The notes: generated from the sequence alone by a model not told the origin. A stretch of 64,000 bases of DNA from an uncultured Alkalilimnicola sp. (GCA_937951875.1 CALGAN010000035.1:15151-79150), one strand, 5' to 3'; positions 24,292 through 33,408 are shown, counted from the stretch's first letter. A program made the numbers and translations.

Positions 24292-24861
24292 ATGAGCGGC
24301 GCCACGGAGACAATCATGCAAGAAGACCATGAACGGAAAACCAGCCTCTCGGTCCAGGACGACGCCGTGCTGGACGAGCAGGCGCTAGCCCTGGCCCAGC
24401 AAGTGTTCCAGCTGGTGCGGAACGGCGACACCGCCCAGCTGCGGCGGCTGCTCGATCTCGGGCTGCCGGTCGACCTCTGCAACGACAAGGGCGACAGCCT
24501 ACTGATGCTTGCCAGCTACCACGGCCACGTTGCCACGACGGCGCTGCTGCTGGAGAAGGGCGCCGATCCGGAATTGCGCAACGACCGCGGCCAGACCCCG
24601 CTGGCCGGCGCCGCCTTCAAGGGCGACGTCGCCGTCGCCCGGCTGTTGCTGGCGCACGGCGCCGACGTCAACGGCCGCACCGCGGACGGCAAGACGCCGC
24701 TGATGTTCGCCGCCATGTTCGATCGGGCCGAGATGGTGCAGCTACTGCTAGACGCCGGCGCCGATGCCGCGGCCCAAGACCCTAGCGGACTGACCGCGCG
24801 GGCGGCGGCACTGGCCATGGGCGCGCGCACCACCCCCACGCTGCTGACGACCGCCGCTTGA
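24292..24861 (+). CDS. ankyrin-repeat protein paired with catalase (AnkB-like)
   Basis: The 189-residue protein has about four ankyrin repeats between residues 45 and 170, visible as repeated G-A-D-P/V and TPL-AA patterns (for example EKGADPELRN and AHGADVNGR). The N-terminal 35 residues are acidic and unique. An ATG at 24316 is an alternative start. In Pseudomonas aeruginosa AnkB is encoded next to a catalase and is needed for full catalase activity in the periplasm. This copy shows no signal peptide. The 28-base gap to the catalase gene argues for one transcript and a shared role in peroxide defence. Confidence 0.9.
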   Translation: MSGATETIMQEDHERKTSLSVQDDAVLDEQALALAQQVFQLVRNGDTAQLRRLLDLGLPVDLCNDKGDSLLMLASYHGHVATTALLLEKGADPELRNDRGQTPLAGAAFKGDVAVARLLLAHGADVNGRTADGKTPLMFAAMFDRAEMVQLLLDAGADAAAQDPSGLTARAAALAMGARTTPTLLTTAA

Positions 24862-24870
24862 GCGGCCCCG

Positions 24871-27114
24871 CTACGCCAGCCGCTTGATACGGATATCCTC
24901 GGCCCGCTCGATCTCCTCGGCCAGCTCCGCCAGCCGCCCCATCAGCCGCTGCCGATAGCGCTCCAGCTGGGCGTCGAGGCGCTCCAGGTAATGGGCCAGG
25001 GCGGCGGCGCTGGCGTTGGACGCCGGCGGCATCAGCCGCGCGCCGATCCGCTCGCTCAGGCTGGCGTCGCCGACGCGGATCTCGGCCAGGCGCTCGGCGA
25101 TCCGCTCCAGCCGGTGCCAAGCCTCGCTCATGTGGGCCATGAACGCATATTCGGGCAGGCGGCCGGTCGGTCCCTTGGCGGCCATCAGCGCCCGCACCCG
25201 CCGCAACTCGCGCTGACAGATCTGTAGATCCGGCTGCAGCGCCGCCAGCCCAGCCAGGGCGGTGCCGATCGCGGCCAGTTCGGCCGCCAGCGCTTTCGGC
25301 GCGGCGGCCCGCGCCAGCGCTTCGGCCAGCCCCAACCCCAACCGCCGCGCGAACAGCTCGTCCAGGCGCTTGCGCTCGTTGTCGCGCGCGGTCATGGCCT
25401 CGCGCCGCTCGCGATAGACCGCCTCCGCCCGCGGCGACGGCCGATGCTGAGCGACCGCCACCGCCACCTCGGCCTCCCGCAATGCCTCGGCCGCGGCCAG
25501 ATAATGCTTGCGCAGCCGGTCCATATCCGGCACCGCGCGGCGCAGCTCCGCCACCACCGCTTCCAACTCCGCCAGGCGCTCGGTCTTGCTCAGGCGCCGC
25601 GCCCGCTCGATGCCGGCCGGCACGATCACCTGCCCGGCCCAGCGGTACTCGCGGAAGTAAGTCTCCAGCGCCGCGGCGGCACGCCGCCGCGCCATCAGCG
25701 CCGCCTCCGCCGCCGCCGGCGCCACCAAGTCGGCATCGCCCACGGTCAGGCCCAGGCGCCGGTAAGTCCGCAGACTCAGTTCGCGGGCGACGGCGGGGTA
25801 ATCGGCGAGCAGGGCCGCGGCCGGAGCGCGCAAGGTAAAACTCGGCTCGTCCGGCGTCGGCTGTTCGGCATCGCCGACCTCCAGCGTCTCCGCCTGGGCG
25901 AGATCCGCCAGCCACGCCAGCAAGCCGGGCAGATCGGCGCTGAGCAGCTCGCGGCCGTCGGCGGCCAGCAGCTCGGGCGCCAACCGCTCCCAGGCCTCCG
26001 CCACCACCTGCAACCGACATGCCGCCCGCTCCGCGGCGGCACGGCCGCTCACCTGCCATTGCCACTCCCGCGCAGCCCGCTCCAGGGGCCGCAGCAGCGG
26101 TTCGGCCACCCGCTCGCCGAGCGCGGCCAGCCGCTCCAGGAGCCGATGCGGCAGCCGCAACGCCGCCGCCAGCCTGACGCCGACAGCGCGGCGCCAGCCG
26201 TCCTGCCGAGCCAGCCATTCTTGCAACGCGGTATCCAGGGCATCGCGGCGGCGGGCGCCGTCGTGGCAACGGGTCAATCCTTCCCGCAGCCACTGCTGGG
26301 GCAAAGCGGTCTCCAGCGAGGCGGCCGCCGACAGCTCGGCGGCCAGCAGGCCGGCCAGCTGCTGGGTATCCAGCGCCGCCAGCACCGGCAAGCCAATCCG
26401 CAGGCTAAGCCGCGGGCGGCGCTGCCGCCACCGCCAGCACGCCCGCAGCCGCGGCTGGTCGTCGAGCACGAGATCGGGCGCCGGCACCCCCGCCTGGGCG
26501 GCGATGCGACCGACCAGATCGTGTAGCAACGGCGCCTGCTCCGGCCGCGGCGTCAACGTCCACGACCGGCGCCGCCACAACAGCGGCCGCGCCAGCCAGA
26601 TCAGTACCAGCGCCGCCAAGGCCGCCGGCAGCGCGTCCAGCAGCAGCGCCGCCGCCACGCCGCGCTCCGGATCAAGGACCGGACGGGCGATCCGCACCAG
26701 CGCGAACAGCGCCAACACCAGCAGCGCCAGCGGGTACAGCCCCGGCACGAGCAGCGCCGCCCAGGCAGCCAGCGCGCGCTTGAGCCGCTCGGCACGGCTC
26801 GGCTTGTCCGGGGTGACGGTACGGGCGAACGCCCGCGCCAGGACCTCTTCGGTCAGGGCTGGCACCCCGCTCGGCTCGTCCTGCGGACGCACGACGCAGT
26901 CGGCGCCGGCGGCGAGGAACGCCTGCCGCAGCGCCTGCGCCTGCGTCAGCGACAGATCCCGGCGAACGGCCACCTCCGCTCCGCAGAACAGCCGGGCCAA
27001 TTGCTGCGAGCCCAGACGGAAGCGCCGCGCCAGTTCCTCTTTCACCTGCTCGGGATCGGCGTCGGCCAGCAGCCGACCTGCGAACACCACGGAATAGAGC
27101 CGGGGCTCGGTCAT
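24871..27114 (-). CDS. large membrane protein with M48-like domain lacking the zinc motif
   Basis: The 747-residue protein starts with an N-terminal domain of about 85 residues (YSVVFAGRLLADADPEQVK, ending ADCVVRP) that I have seen at the front of other proteobacterial membrane proteins. Two membrane segments follow (about 115-145 and 160-185). The next region resembles an M48 peptidase. However, where HExxH should be, near residue 258, the sequence is QLAGLLAAELSAAA, so the zinc ligands are missing. The remaining 450 residues are Ala/Leu/Arg/Glu-rich and largely coiled-coil. It is probably a non-catalytic scaffold derived from a peptidase. It converges with the ankyrin gene, nine bases between stops. 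Confidence 0.65.
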   Translation of the reverse strand: MTEPRLYSVVFAGRLLADADPEQVKEELARRFRLGSQQLARLFCGAEVAVRRDLSLTQAQALRQAFLAAGADCVVRPQDEPSGVPALTEEVLARAFARTVTPDKPSRAERLKRALAAWAALLVPGLYPLALLVLALFALVRIARPVLDPERGVAAALLLDALPAALAALVLIWLARPLLWRRRSWTLTPRPEQAPLLHDLVGRIAAQAGVPAPDLVLDDQPRLRACWRWRQRRPRLSLRIGLPVLAALDTQQLAGLLAAELSAAASLETALPQQWLREGLTRCHDGARRRDALDTALQEWLARQDGWRRAVGVRLAAALRLPHRLLERLAALGERVAEPLLRPLERAAREWQWQVSGRAAAERAACRLQVVAEAWERLAPELLAADGRELLSADLPGLLAWLADLAQAETLEVGDAEQPTPDEPSFTLRAPAAALLADYPAVARELSLRTYRRLGLTVGDADLVAPAAAEAALMARRRAAAALETYFREYRWAGQVIVPAGIERARRLSKTERLAELEAVVAELRRAVPDMDRLRKHYLAAAEALREAEVAVAVAQHRPSPRAEAVYRERREAMTARDNERKRLDELFARRLGLGLAEALARAAAPKALAAELAAIGTALAGLAALQPDLQICQRELRRVRALMAAKGPTGRLPEYAFMAHMSEAWHRLERIAERLAEIRVGDASLSERIGARLMPPASNASAAALAHYLERLDAQLERYRQRLMGRLAELAEEIERAEDIRIKRLA

Positions 27115-27298
27115 GAATGGAAGCGCTCTTCGAGAAAGTTAGAGTTTTGCAGGGAAGATAGCGGAGCTCGCCCCCGAACGGTGTGGATTAAATCACTGAT
27201 CGGTTGCCGCGAACGACCGCATGCCCTGTTGGCGTTGCCTACCGCCCCCACATTGGTCGCTCGACCGGACCCTATCGACAACCATCAGGGAGCGTGTC

Positions 27299-27550
27299 AT
27301 GGCCCGATGCGAAGTCTGCGGCAACGACTATGAGCTCGCCTTTCAGGTGATCGCCGCCGGCGTCACCCACACCTTCGACTGCTTCGAATGCGCCGCGCAC
27401 AAGCTGGCGCCGATCTGCCAGCACTGCGGCGTGAAGATCCTCGGCCACGGGATCGAGGCGAACGACACCTTCTACTGTTGCGCCCACTGCGCCCATGCCG
27501 AGGGCGTACGCAACGTGGTGGACAACGCCGCCCACGCGCGACCGCAGTAA
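27299..27550 (+). CDS. zinc-ribbon / prokaryotic metallothionein-like small protein
   Basis: The 83-residue protein starts at ATG 27299-27301 with an AGGGAG ribosome site. It is rich in metal ligands: CEVCG, DCFECAAH, CQHCG and CCAHCAH, eight or more cysteines plus several histidines. This pattern matches small metal-binding proteins annotated as prokaryotic metallothioneins. It is probably cytoplasmic and may bind zinc. It is divergent from the large M48-like membrane protein across about 185 bases and converges with the DUF3581 gene. Confidence 0.75.
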   Translation: MARCEVCGNDYELAFQVIAAGVTHTFDCFECAAHKLAPICQHCGVKILGHGIEANDTFYCCAHCAHAEGVRNVVDNAAHARPQ

Positions 27551-27599
27551 CCCGGCCGTCGGCCCGACGCCGCGGCGCCGGACCGACGGCGCGCCGCCC

Positions 27600-28310
27600 C
27601 TACAGCGCGGCGGCGGCCGGCTTGCGACGGTTGTACTGCTCGATGAAGCGCTGCATCGCTTCCTCGTCGTACTCCCGCAAGCCACTCAGCACCAGCTTCT
27701 TCTGGCCGCTGCCGACGGTGCGGCCGCCGGCGCCGAAGTGGAAGTGCAGATAGGCGTCGCCGCGCTTGCCGGCGACTTCCAGCGTGGCGTCGGCCAGCTC
27801 CAGGGTTGGATCGGCCAGATCGAGGCTGTCGAGGTCGAACGACATGCTCTCGTAGATCACCAGCGGCCGTTCGAGGTTGATCATCACCTTATGCCGAGCC
27901 ATCAGCGGCGCCAGGATGTAGGGGAAGTTGTGTCCGGAGAAGGACACGTAGCTGCGGGCGATGCGCTCCACCAGCGCCGGATCGCGCGTCACCGCGCCGT
28001 CGCGCTCCACCCGCAGATAGCACTTGCCGGTCTCGTCGGTCAGCTCGATCAGCGCGCCCGGCTCGGCGGGCAGGCGCAGACCGACGTTGTCGCCGACCAT
28101 GCCGGTGAAGGCGAACGACATGCGCTGGCTGAGGCCGTAGCGGCTCAGCACCAGGCAGAACAGCAAATCGCCGGGCACGCAGAAGCGCTTGGCGTCCGGG
28201 TCGTGGATGGGATTGAAGTCACCGGCCACTTCCTTGGCGAACCGGCTGGCCTGCGTGGCCGAGATACGCACGAGGCCGTCGGCCTCCCTCACGTAACTGT
28301 CTAGAAACAT
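27600..28310 (-). CDS. DUF3581 family protein
   Basis: The 236-residue protein matches DUF3581, a family common in Gammaproteobacteria. The opening ISATQASRFAKEVAGDFNPI and the following KRFCVPGDLLFCLVLSRYG are its hallmark and recall a hot-dog-fold MaoC-like dehydratase (the DFNPIH segment). The function is not established. A GTG at 28322 is possible, but the ATG at 28310 gives better spacing to GGAAGG. The upstream neighbour on the same strand is a thioesterase gene 91 bases away, and the divergent gene beyond is a KAS III-like synthase. The grouping suggests acyl-chain metabolism. Confidence 0.85.
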   Translation of the reverse strand: MFLDSYVREADGLVRISATQASRFAKEVAGDFNPIHDPDAKRFCVPGDLLFCLVLSRYGLSQRMSFAFTGMVGDNVGLRLPAEPGALIELTDETGKCYLRVERDGAVTRDPALVERIARSYVSFSGHNFPYILAPLMARHKVMINLERPLVIYESMSFDLDSLDLADPTLELADATLEVAGKRGDAYLHFHFGAGGRTVGSGQKKLVLSGLREYDEEAMQRFIEQYNRRKPAAAAL

Positions 28311-28401
28311 CACCAGCGTCACCTTCCGTTGGTTTTTTGAGAGCTCGCCGTCATGGCGGCCCGTTGTACTGCGGTCCTGGCGACAAACACCCGATTGCGC
28401 C

Positions 28402-28845
28402 TCATGCGATCGGCTCCGCCGGGCGATAGCCGTCGATGAACTCCTGCGGCATGCGGCGCGGCCGGCCGGTCTTCATATCGACGCAAACCCAGTGCGTGAG
28501 GCCGGTGAGCACGGTCTTGCGGTCCTGCAACCGAATGATCTGGTACGAGCGGTAGGTGGAGAGCTTGCCGTCGTTGCCGCTGACCCAGGTTCCGATCAGC
28601 AGCTCGTCGCCGGGAAAGGTGGGCAGCAAGTACTCCAGCTCGTGCTTGCGGGCGACCATGCCGCAGCCGATCCGCCGGTAGTCGTCCAGCGAGAACCCCA
28701 GCTTGCACGAGTGCGCCCAGGCCGCTTTCTCCAACCAGCCGAGATAGACCACGTTGTTGGTGTGGCCGTAGCCGTCGATGTGCGACTCGTCCACGACCAC
28801 GCGCTCGATGTGCGGCGACGCCACTTTCCAGGGCAAGGATTCCAT
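28402..28845 (-). CDS. acyl-CoA thioesterase, hot-dog fold (YbgC/FadM type)
   Basis: The 147-residue protein fits the 4-hydroxybenzoyl-CoA thioesterase-like family. The opening VVVDESHIDGYGHTNNVVYLGW has the conserved histidine, Asn and Tyr pattern (the usual D-x-N/GHTNN motif at about residues 22-30), followed by WAHSCKLG. The region ISTWVSGNDGK-like (residues in TWVSGNDGKLSTYRSYQI) matches the hot-dog strands. It should hydrolyse an acyl-CoA or acyl-ACP in the cytoplasm. It is divergent from the KAS III-like gene across 267 bases, a likely shared control region for lipid metabolism. The ATG at 28845 is chosen because upstream residues are unconserved. Confidence 0.85.
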   Translation of the reverse strand: MESLPWKVASPHIERVVVDESHIDGYGHTNNVVYLGWLEKAAWAHSCKLGFSLDDYRRIGCGMVARKHELEYLLPTFPGDELLIGTWVSGNDGKLSTYRSYQIIRLQDRKTVLTGLTHWVCVDMKTGRPRRMPQEFIDGYRPAEPIA

Positions 28846-29112
28846 TGTGTTTATGCTTCCGGTAACACTCGTTTGGGTTCGGCCTCCGGCCGCCCGTCGC
28901 TTCGAGTTGCTGAGGCTAGTACCGCGCGCCGCGGCGATCAAGCGACAGGGCCTCTCGTCGCTCCGGCACGACGGCGATGCGCGATGCAGTTCTCAGCGTC
29001 CGCTGTTGAGCGCGCTTGGCGCTTGAAGCGAAACGTGGCAGGGGGTAGCGTTGCCGCTTTCAGGGGCGAATTCGCACGTCACAATATTCTGGTTAAAGCG
29101 TCGGGGAACCAC

Positions 29113-30240
29113 GTGGCTAAGACATTCATCAGCGGCACCGGCCTGTTCACGCCGAAAGACTCCATCTCCAACGCGGAGCTGGTCGAGTCCTACAACCGTT
29201 ACGCCGCTAGCTACAACGAGGCGCACGCCGCCGACATCGAGGCCGGCCGCGTCGCGCCGCTGCAATTCTCCAGTGAAGAGTTCATCGTCAAGGCTTCGGG
29301 CATCAAGAGTCGGTTCGTGCTCGACAAGGCCGGCGTGCTCGACACCGAGGTCATGCATCCTCGCCTGCCATGCCGCAGCGAAGACGAGATGTCGATCCAG
29401 TGCGAGATCTCGGTGGCGGCGGCGCGCGAGGCGATGGAACGGGCCGGCAAGCGCCCCGAGGACATCGACGCGGTGATCGTGGCCTGCGCCAACATGCAGC
29501 GCGCCTATCCGGCCATGGCCATCGAGATCCAGCAGGCGCTCGGCATCGACGGCTTCGGCTTCGACATGAACGTGGCCTGCTCCTCGGCGACCTTCGGCCT
29601 ACAGACCGCGGCCGACGCGGTGCGCAGCGGCAGCGCTCGGGCGGTGCTGATGGTCAACCCCGAGATCTGCTCGGCGCACCTGAACTTCCGCGACCGCGAC
29701 AGCCACTTCATCTTCGGTGACGCCTGCACCGCGGTGATCGTCGAGCGCGAGGACACCCTCAACACCGACCGCGCCTTCGAGATCCTCGGCACGCGGCTGC
29801 TGACCCGGTTCTCCAACAACATCCGCAACGACTTCGGCTTCATGAACCGCACCGAAGTGCCGCCGCGCCATCCCGACGAGCTGCTGTTCCGGCAGCAAGG
29901 CCGCAAGGTGTTCAAGGAGGTGGTGCCGGTGGCGCAGGAGCTGATTCTCGGCCACCTGCAGGAGCTGGGGCTGGAGGTGGCGCAGATCCGCCGGCTGTGG
30001 CTGCACCAGGCCAACATCAACATGAATCAGCTGGTGGCGCGCCGCGTGCTGGGCCGCGAGCCCACCCCCGAGGAGGCGCCGGTGATCCTCGACCGCTACG
30101 CCAACACCGCGTCGGCCGGCTCCATCATCGCCTTCCACCTGTACCACGACGATCTCAACGACGGCGATACCGGCGTGATCTGCTCGTTCGGCGCCGGTTA
30201 CTCGGCCGGCAGCGTGGTGGTGCGCCATATCCGCCGCTAA
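29113..30240 (+). CDS. beta-ketoacyl-ACP synthase III-family protein (FabH-like)
   Basis: The protein has 375 residues from a GTG start (29113-29115) with GGGGA upstream; no ATG lies nearby in frame with good context. The catalytic triad is Cys156 in NVACSSATFG, His298 in LHQANINMNQ and Asn331 in YANTASAGS. This is the KAS III set that condenses an acyl-CoA primer with malonyl-ACP. It is longer than E. coli FabH (317) and resembles the second, longer FabH-like protein of pseudomonads. Start residues MAKTFISGTGLFTP match that subgroup. It is divergent from a thioesterase and DUF3581 gene, so a specialised fatty-acid initiation role is plausible. Confidence 0.9.
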   Translation: MAKTFISGTGLFTPKDSISNAELVESYNRYAASYNEAHAADIEAGRVAPLQFSSEEFIVKASGIKSRFVLDKAGVLDTEVMHPRLPCRSEDEMSIQCEISVAAAREAMERAGKRPEDIDAVIVACANMQRAYPAMAIEIQQALGIDGFGFDMNVACSSATFGLQTAADAVRSGSARAVLMVNPEICSAHLNFRDRDSHFIFGDACTAVIVEREDTLNTDRAFEILGTRLLTRFSNNIRNDFGFMNRTEVPPRHPDELLFRQQGRKVFKEVVPVAQELILGHLQELGLEVAQIRRLWLHQANINMNQLVARRVLGREPTPEEAPVILDRYANTASAGSIIAFHLYHDDLNDGDTGVICSFGAGYSAGSVVVRHIRR

Positions 30241-30315
30241 ACGTCGGCGCACGGCTTGAGGCAGCGAGGCTCGACCGCAATTTTTCGATGGGATGCGCGT
30301 CGAGCCGGAGCTGCC

Positions 30316-30801
30316 ATGGACTGGACCATTCTCTCGCGCGAGCGGCCGAGCCGAGCCCGGCTGCTGGCGCTGACCCTGTCGTTCCTCTGCACCATCGCCG
30401 CGGTACGCGTGAGCGGTAACGCCGCCGCGGTCGCCCTGACCCCGCTGCTGCTGGCCTTCGCGGTAGTCCTGCTCACCGAGCTGGCGATCGAGCTGCATTA
30501 CCGGTGCGGCTTCGAGGGCCGGGTGGTGCTGTGCTATCGGCGCGGCCAGCTGCGGATATGGTCGCGCGGGCGCTTCGTTCCGCTGGACCCGCAGCAGGTC
30601 CGCGACTGGTTCACCCGCCGCAGCGGCCCGCGGCTGCGTATCGGGTTGCGACTGCACGACGGCAGCGAGCGCACCCTGCGACCGCGCATCGTCGATCCGG
30701 AGGCCGAGCGGCGGATGCTGGCCGTGCTGGAAGGGTTCCTGGGCCGGCCCCGGCCGGCGCCGGGCCGCATCTCGATGGTGCCTTACGCTTGCTGCGCCTG
30801 A
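30316..30801 (+). CDS. two-helix membrane protein of unknown function
   Basis: The 161-residue protein begins at ATG 30316 (MDWTILSRERPS). A basic N-terminus precedes two hydrophobic helices at about residues 19-38 and 41-62 with a short turn between. The C-terminal 95 residues are cytoplasmic-looking and arginine-rich (RRGQLRIWSRGRFV), with a PH-like or DUF-like strand pattern. No family is recognised. It follows the FabH-like gene by 75 bases on the same strand and converges with ynfA, with 7 bases between stops. Confidence 0.6.
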   Translation: MDWTILSRERPSRARLLALTLSFLCTIAAVRVSGNAAAVALTPLLLAFAVVLLTELAIELHYRCGFEGRVVLCYRRGQLRIWSRGRFVPLDPQQVRDWFTRRSGPRLRIGLRLHDGSERTLRPRIVDPEAERRMLAVLEGFLGRPRPAPGRISMVPYACCA

Positions 30802-30808
30802 CGCAGCC

Positions 30809-31144
30809 TCAGCGGGCGCCGACGCCCGCGCCGTACAGGATCACCACCGCGCCGGTCACCGCCAGCGCCGCCCCCAGCACATCCCAGGAACTGGGCCGCG
30901 CCCCCTCCACCGCCCACAGCCACAGCAGCGACGTGACGATGTAGATGCCGCCGTAGGCGGCATAGGCGCGACCGGCGAACTGGGCGTCGCTGCGAGTCAG
31001 CAGCCAAGCGAACAGCGCCAGCGACAGCAGCCCCGGCAGCAGCCACAAGGCCGAGCCGCCGCGGCGCAGCCACGCCCAGAAAGCGAAACAGCCGGCGATC
31101 TCGGCCAGAGCCGCCAGCACGAAGATCGAGAGGGAGACGGGCAT
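30809..31144 (-). CDS. ynfA: YnfA family inner-membrane protein (UPF0060)
   Basis: The 111-residue protein has four hydrophobic helices covering nearly its whole length, the size and layout of the YnfA/UPF0060 family. Characteristic parts are AALAEIAGCFAFWAWLR near the start and GRAYAAYGGIYIVTSLLWLW in the middle. The family is related to small multidrug-resistance transporters. Start ATG 31142-31144 begins right at the first helix. Its upstream same-strand neighbour is an enoyl-CoA hydratase 69 bases away. Confidence 0.92.
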   Translation of the reverse strand: MPVSLSIFVLAALAEIAGCFAFWAWLRRGGSALWLLPGLLSLALFAWLLTRSDAQFAGRAYAAYGGIYIVTSLLWLWAVEGARPSSWDVLGAALAVTGAVVILYGAGVGAR

Positions 31145-31213
31145 GTCGCGAACTTCCTCGGCCGCGGGGCAGGCATTGTGCCCCAATCCCGGACCGGCGC
31201 CGAGCGTGCCCGC

Positions 31214-31957
31214 TCAGGACCGGCGCGTGAGGAAAGCCCGCATCGCTTCCCGAGCCGCCGGCAGGCGCGCCAGCTCGTCGGCCAACGTCATCTCGTAGCG
31301 GTAGCCGTCCAGCAGCTCCATGGACTCCACCCGCGCCAGGCTTTGGCGCGCCAGCAGCACCGCCTGCGGATCCTTGGCGGCGATCTCGGCGGCGATACCG
31401 TAGGCATAGGGCAGCAGCTGGTCCGGCGGCAGGCAGGCCTCCACCACGCCGCGCCGGTACAGCTCCGCGGCGTCCAGCTGATGGCCGGTGAGCAGCATGC
31501 GGTTGACCACCGAGTGCCCGAGCAGCCGCAGCGCGTGCCGCGCCCCGCCCAGCATGCCGACGTCGATCTCCGGCAGCCCGAAGCGGGCGTTCTCGCTGGC
31601 CACCAGGATGCAGCAGGAGGCGGCGATGCCGACCCCAGCGCCCAGCGCCGGGCCGTTGATGGCGGCGATGGTCGGCTTGCGGCCGTGCAGCAGGGCGGCG
31701 TATAGCGCCGGACCGAGGCTGCCCGGGCCCTGGCCGCCGGTTTCGATCGCCGCCAGCTGCTCCTTGAGATCCACCCCGGCGCTGAAGCAGCGGCCGGCGC
31801 CGGTGATCACCACCGCCCGCACTTGGTCCGATTCGTCCGCCCGGCGCAGGGCGTCGATCAGCTCGGCAATCATCGGTGCCGACAACGCGTTCACCGGCGG
31901 TCGCCGCAAGGTGATGGTGGCGATGTGATCGGCGACGGCGAAATCGATATCGGCCAT
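31214..31957 (-). CDS. enoyl-CoA hydratase/isomerase family protein
   Basis: The 247-residue protein is a crotonase-fold enzyme. The oxyanion-hole segments are GAGRCFSAGVDL and NGPALGAGVGIAASC. FGLPEIDVGMLGG carries the glutamate that corresponds to the first catalytic residue, while the second position (RHALRLL) lacks a glutamate. This suggests isomerase or another crotonase activity instead of classic hydration. The enzyme acts on acyl-CoA in the cytoplasm. It lies downstream of panB on the same strand with a 94-base gap. No other beta-oxidation gene is adjacent in this part of the window. Confidence 0.87.
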   Translation of the reverse strand: MADIDFAVADHIATITLRRPPVNALSAPMIAELIDALRRADESDQVRAVVITGAGRCFSAGVDLKEQLAAIETGGQGPGSLGPALYAALLHGRKPTIAAINGPALGAGVGIAASCCILVASENARFGLPEIDVGMLGGARHALRLLGHSVVNRMLLTGHQLDAAELYRRGVVEACLPPDQLLPYAYGIAAEIAAKDPQAVLLARQSLARVESMELLDGYRYEMTLADELARLPAAREAMRAFLTRRS

Positions 31958-32051
31958 GGGTGGCGCTCCTCCCCGGAATCGTTGTTGTTGTCGGCGGCGG
32001 CCGTCCGCCGCCGCGGGGAGAACCGGTCCGCGGCGGCGTGCCGGTCCGCCT

Positions 32052-32873
32052 TTACTTCGCCTTCAGCAGATACTGCTCGGCCTCGCCGGGGAAGCGGCCG
32101 GCGCGCACGTCCTCGGCGTAGGCGGCCGCCGCGGCGGTGATGCTCTCGCGCAGATTGGCGTAGCGGCGCACGAACTTCGGCGTCCACTCGAACATGCCCA
32201 GCATGTCATCGGTCACCAGCACCTGCCCGTCGCACTCGGCCGACGCGCCGATGCCGATGGTGGGCGCCTTCACCTCGCGGGTGATTTCGCTGGCCAGGTC
32301 GGCGGCCACGCCTTCGACCACGATGGCGAAAGCGCCGGCCTTATCCACGGCCCGGGCCTCCTCCATGATGCGATCGCGCTCCTCGGCGGTGCGCCCCTTG
32401 GCCTTGAAGCCGCCGTCGATGTTCACCGCCTGCGGCCGCAGGCCGACGTGGCCGATCACCGGAATGCCACGGTCGACCAGGAACGCCACCGTATCGGCGA
32501 TGCCCTTGCTGGCCTCCACCTTCACCGCCTGGCAGCCGGTCTCGCGCAGCACCCGCGCCGCCGACTCATACGCGACCTCGCGGCTGTGCTCGTAGGTGCC
32601 GAACGGCAGATCGACCACCACCAGCGCGCGCGACGAGCCGCGCATCACGGCCTGGCCGTGCAGGATCATCATGTCCAGGGTCACCCCGACCGTGCTGGGC
32701 AGACCGTGCACCACCATGCCCAGCGAATCCCCCACCAGCAGAATGTCCGCGTACGGGTCGAGCAACTCCGCCATCGGCGCGGTATAGGCGGTTAGGCTGA
32801 CGATTTTCTCTTTGCCCTTGCGCTCGTAGATGCCCGGAACGGTCAAGCGCTTGGACTGAACCTGCTTCGACAT
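32052..32873 (-). CDS. panB: ketopantoate hydroxymethyltransferase
   Basis: The 273-residue protein matches PanB, which makes ketopantoate from alpha-ketoisovalerate and methylene-tetrahydrofolate in pantothenate synthesis. Recognised pieces include LTAYTAPMAELLD, DILLVGDSLGMVVHG with the magnesium-binding aspartate, VVVDLPFGTYE, and GIGASAECDGQVLVTDDMLGM near the C-terminus. The start at 32873 (MSKQVQSKRLTV) has GGAG upstream. The common partner panC does not follow. The upstream neighbour is an OsmC gene 103 bases away on the same strand. Confidence 0.95.
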   Translation of the reverse strand: MSKQVQSKRLTVPGIYERKGKEKIVSLTAYTAPMAELLDPYADILLVGDSLGMVVHGLPSTVGVTLDMMILHGQAVMRGSSRALVVVDLPFGTYEHSREVAYESAARVLRETGCQAVKVEASKGIADTVAFLVDRGIPVIGHVGLRPQAVNIDGGFKAKGRTAEERDRIMEEARAVDKAGAFAIVVEGVAADLASEITREVKAPTIGIGASAECDGQVLVTDDMLGMFEWTPKFVRRYANLRESITAAAAAYAEDVRAGRFPGEAEQYLLKAK

Positions 32874-32976
32874 GGTCGTTCTCCTGGAATGTTCTCGTTC
32901 GGCTCTCGCCGGACCGCGGCAGAATAACCCATCTGCAGCCGTCTCCAAGGAGGGAATCGACCTGCCGCCGGCCGGT

Positions 32977-33408
32977 TCAGGCCAGGGCGGCATCCAGCGT
33001 CAGGGTCAAGCCGCTGCGCAGCAGATTGGCGACGGGACATTTCCGCTCGGCTTCGGCGGCCAGCCGCTTGAAGGTGGCATCGTCCAAGCCCGGCACCCGG
33101 CCGCGGGTTTCTAGGTGCATCCTGGTGATGGCGAGGTTCTCCATGGTGACGATGGCGCGGGTGACGATCTCCTGCGGCTGTAAACCCTGCTGCGCCAGAT
33201 AGTTGGCCAGAGCCATGCTGTAGCAGCCGGCTTGCGCCGCCGCGATCAGCTCCTCCGGGTTGGTACCCTTGGCATTCTCGAACCGGGTGGCGAAGGTAAA
33301 AGGCGCCTGGTCGAGCGTGCCGCTGCCGCTGCTCATCTCGCCGCTGCCGCCGCGCAAGTCGCCCCGCCAGACGCCGCTGGCCGTCCGTTCGATCTTCGCC
33401 GTAGCCAT
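32977..33408 (-). CDS. OsmC-family peroxiredoxin
   Basis: The 143-residue protein has the OsmC layout with two redox cysteines: one in AAAQAGCYSMALANYL (about residue 62) and one in AERKCPVANLL (about residue 124). TNPEELIAAA before the first cysteine is the family signature. It should reduce organic hydroperoxides with a thiol donor in the cytoplasm. A GAGG ribosome site precedes the start. It lies upstream of panB and downstream of the LivK-like gene on the same strand, with a possible terminator between the latter two. Confidence 0.93.
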   Translation of the reverse strand: MATAKIERTASGVWRGDLRGGSGEMSSGSGTLDQAPFTFATRFENAKGTNPEELIAAAQAGCYSMALANYLAQQGLQPQEIVTRAIVTMENLAITRMHLETRGRVPGLDDATFKRLAAEAERKCPVANLLRSGLTLTLDAALA

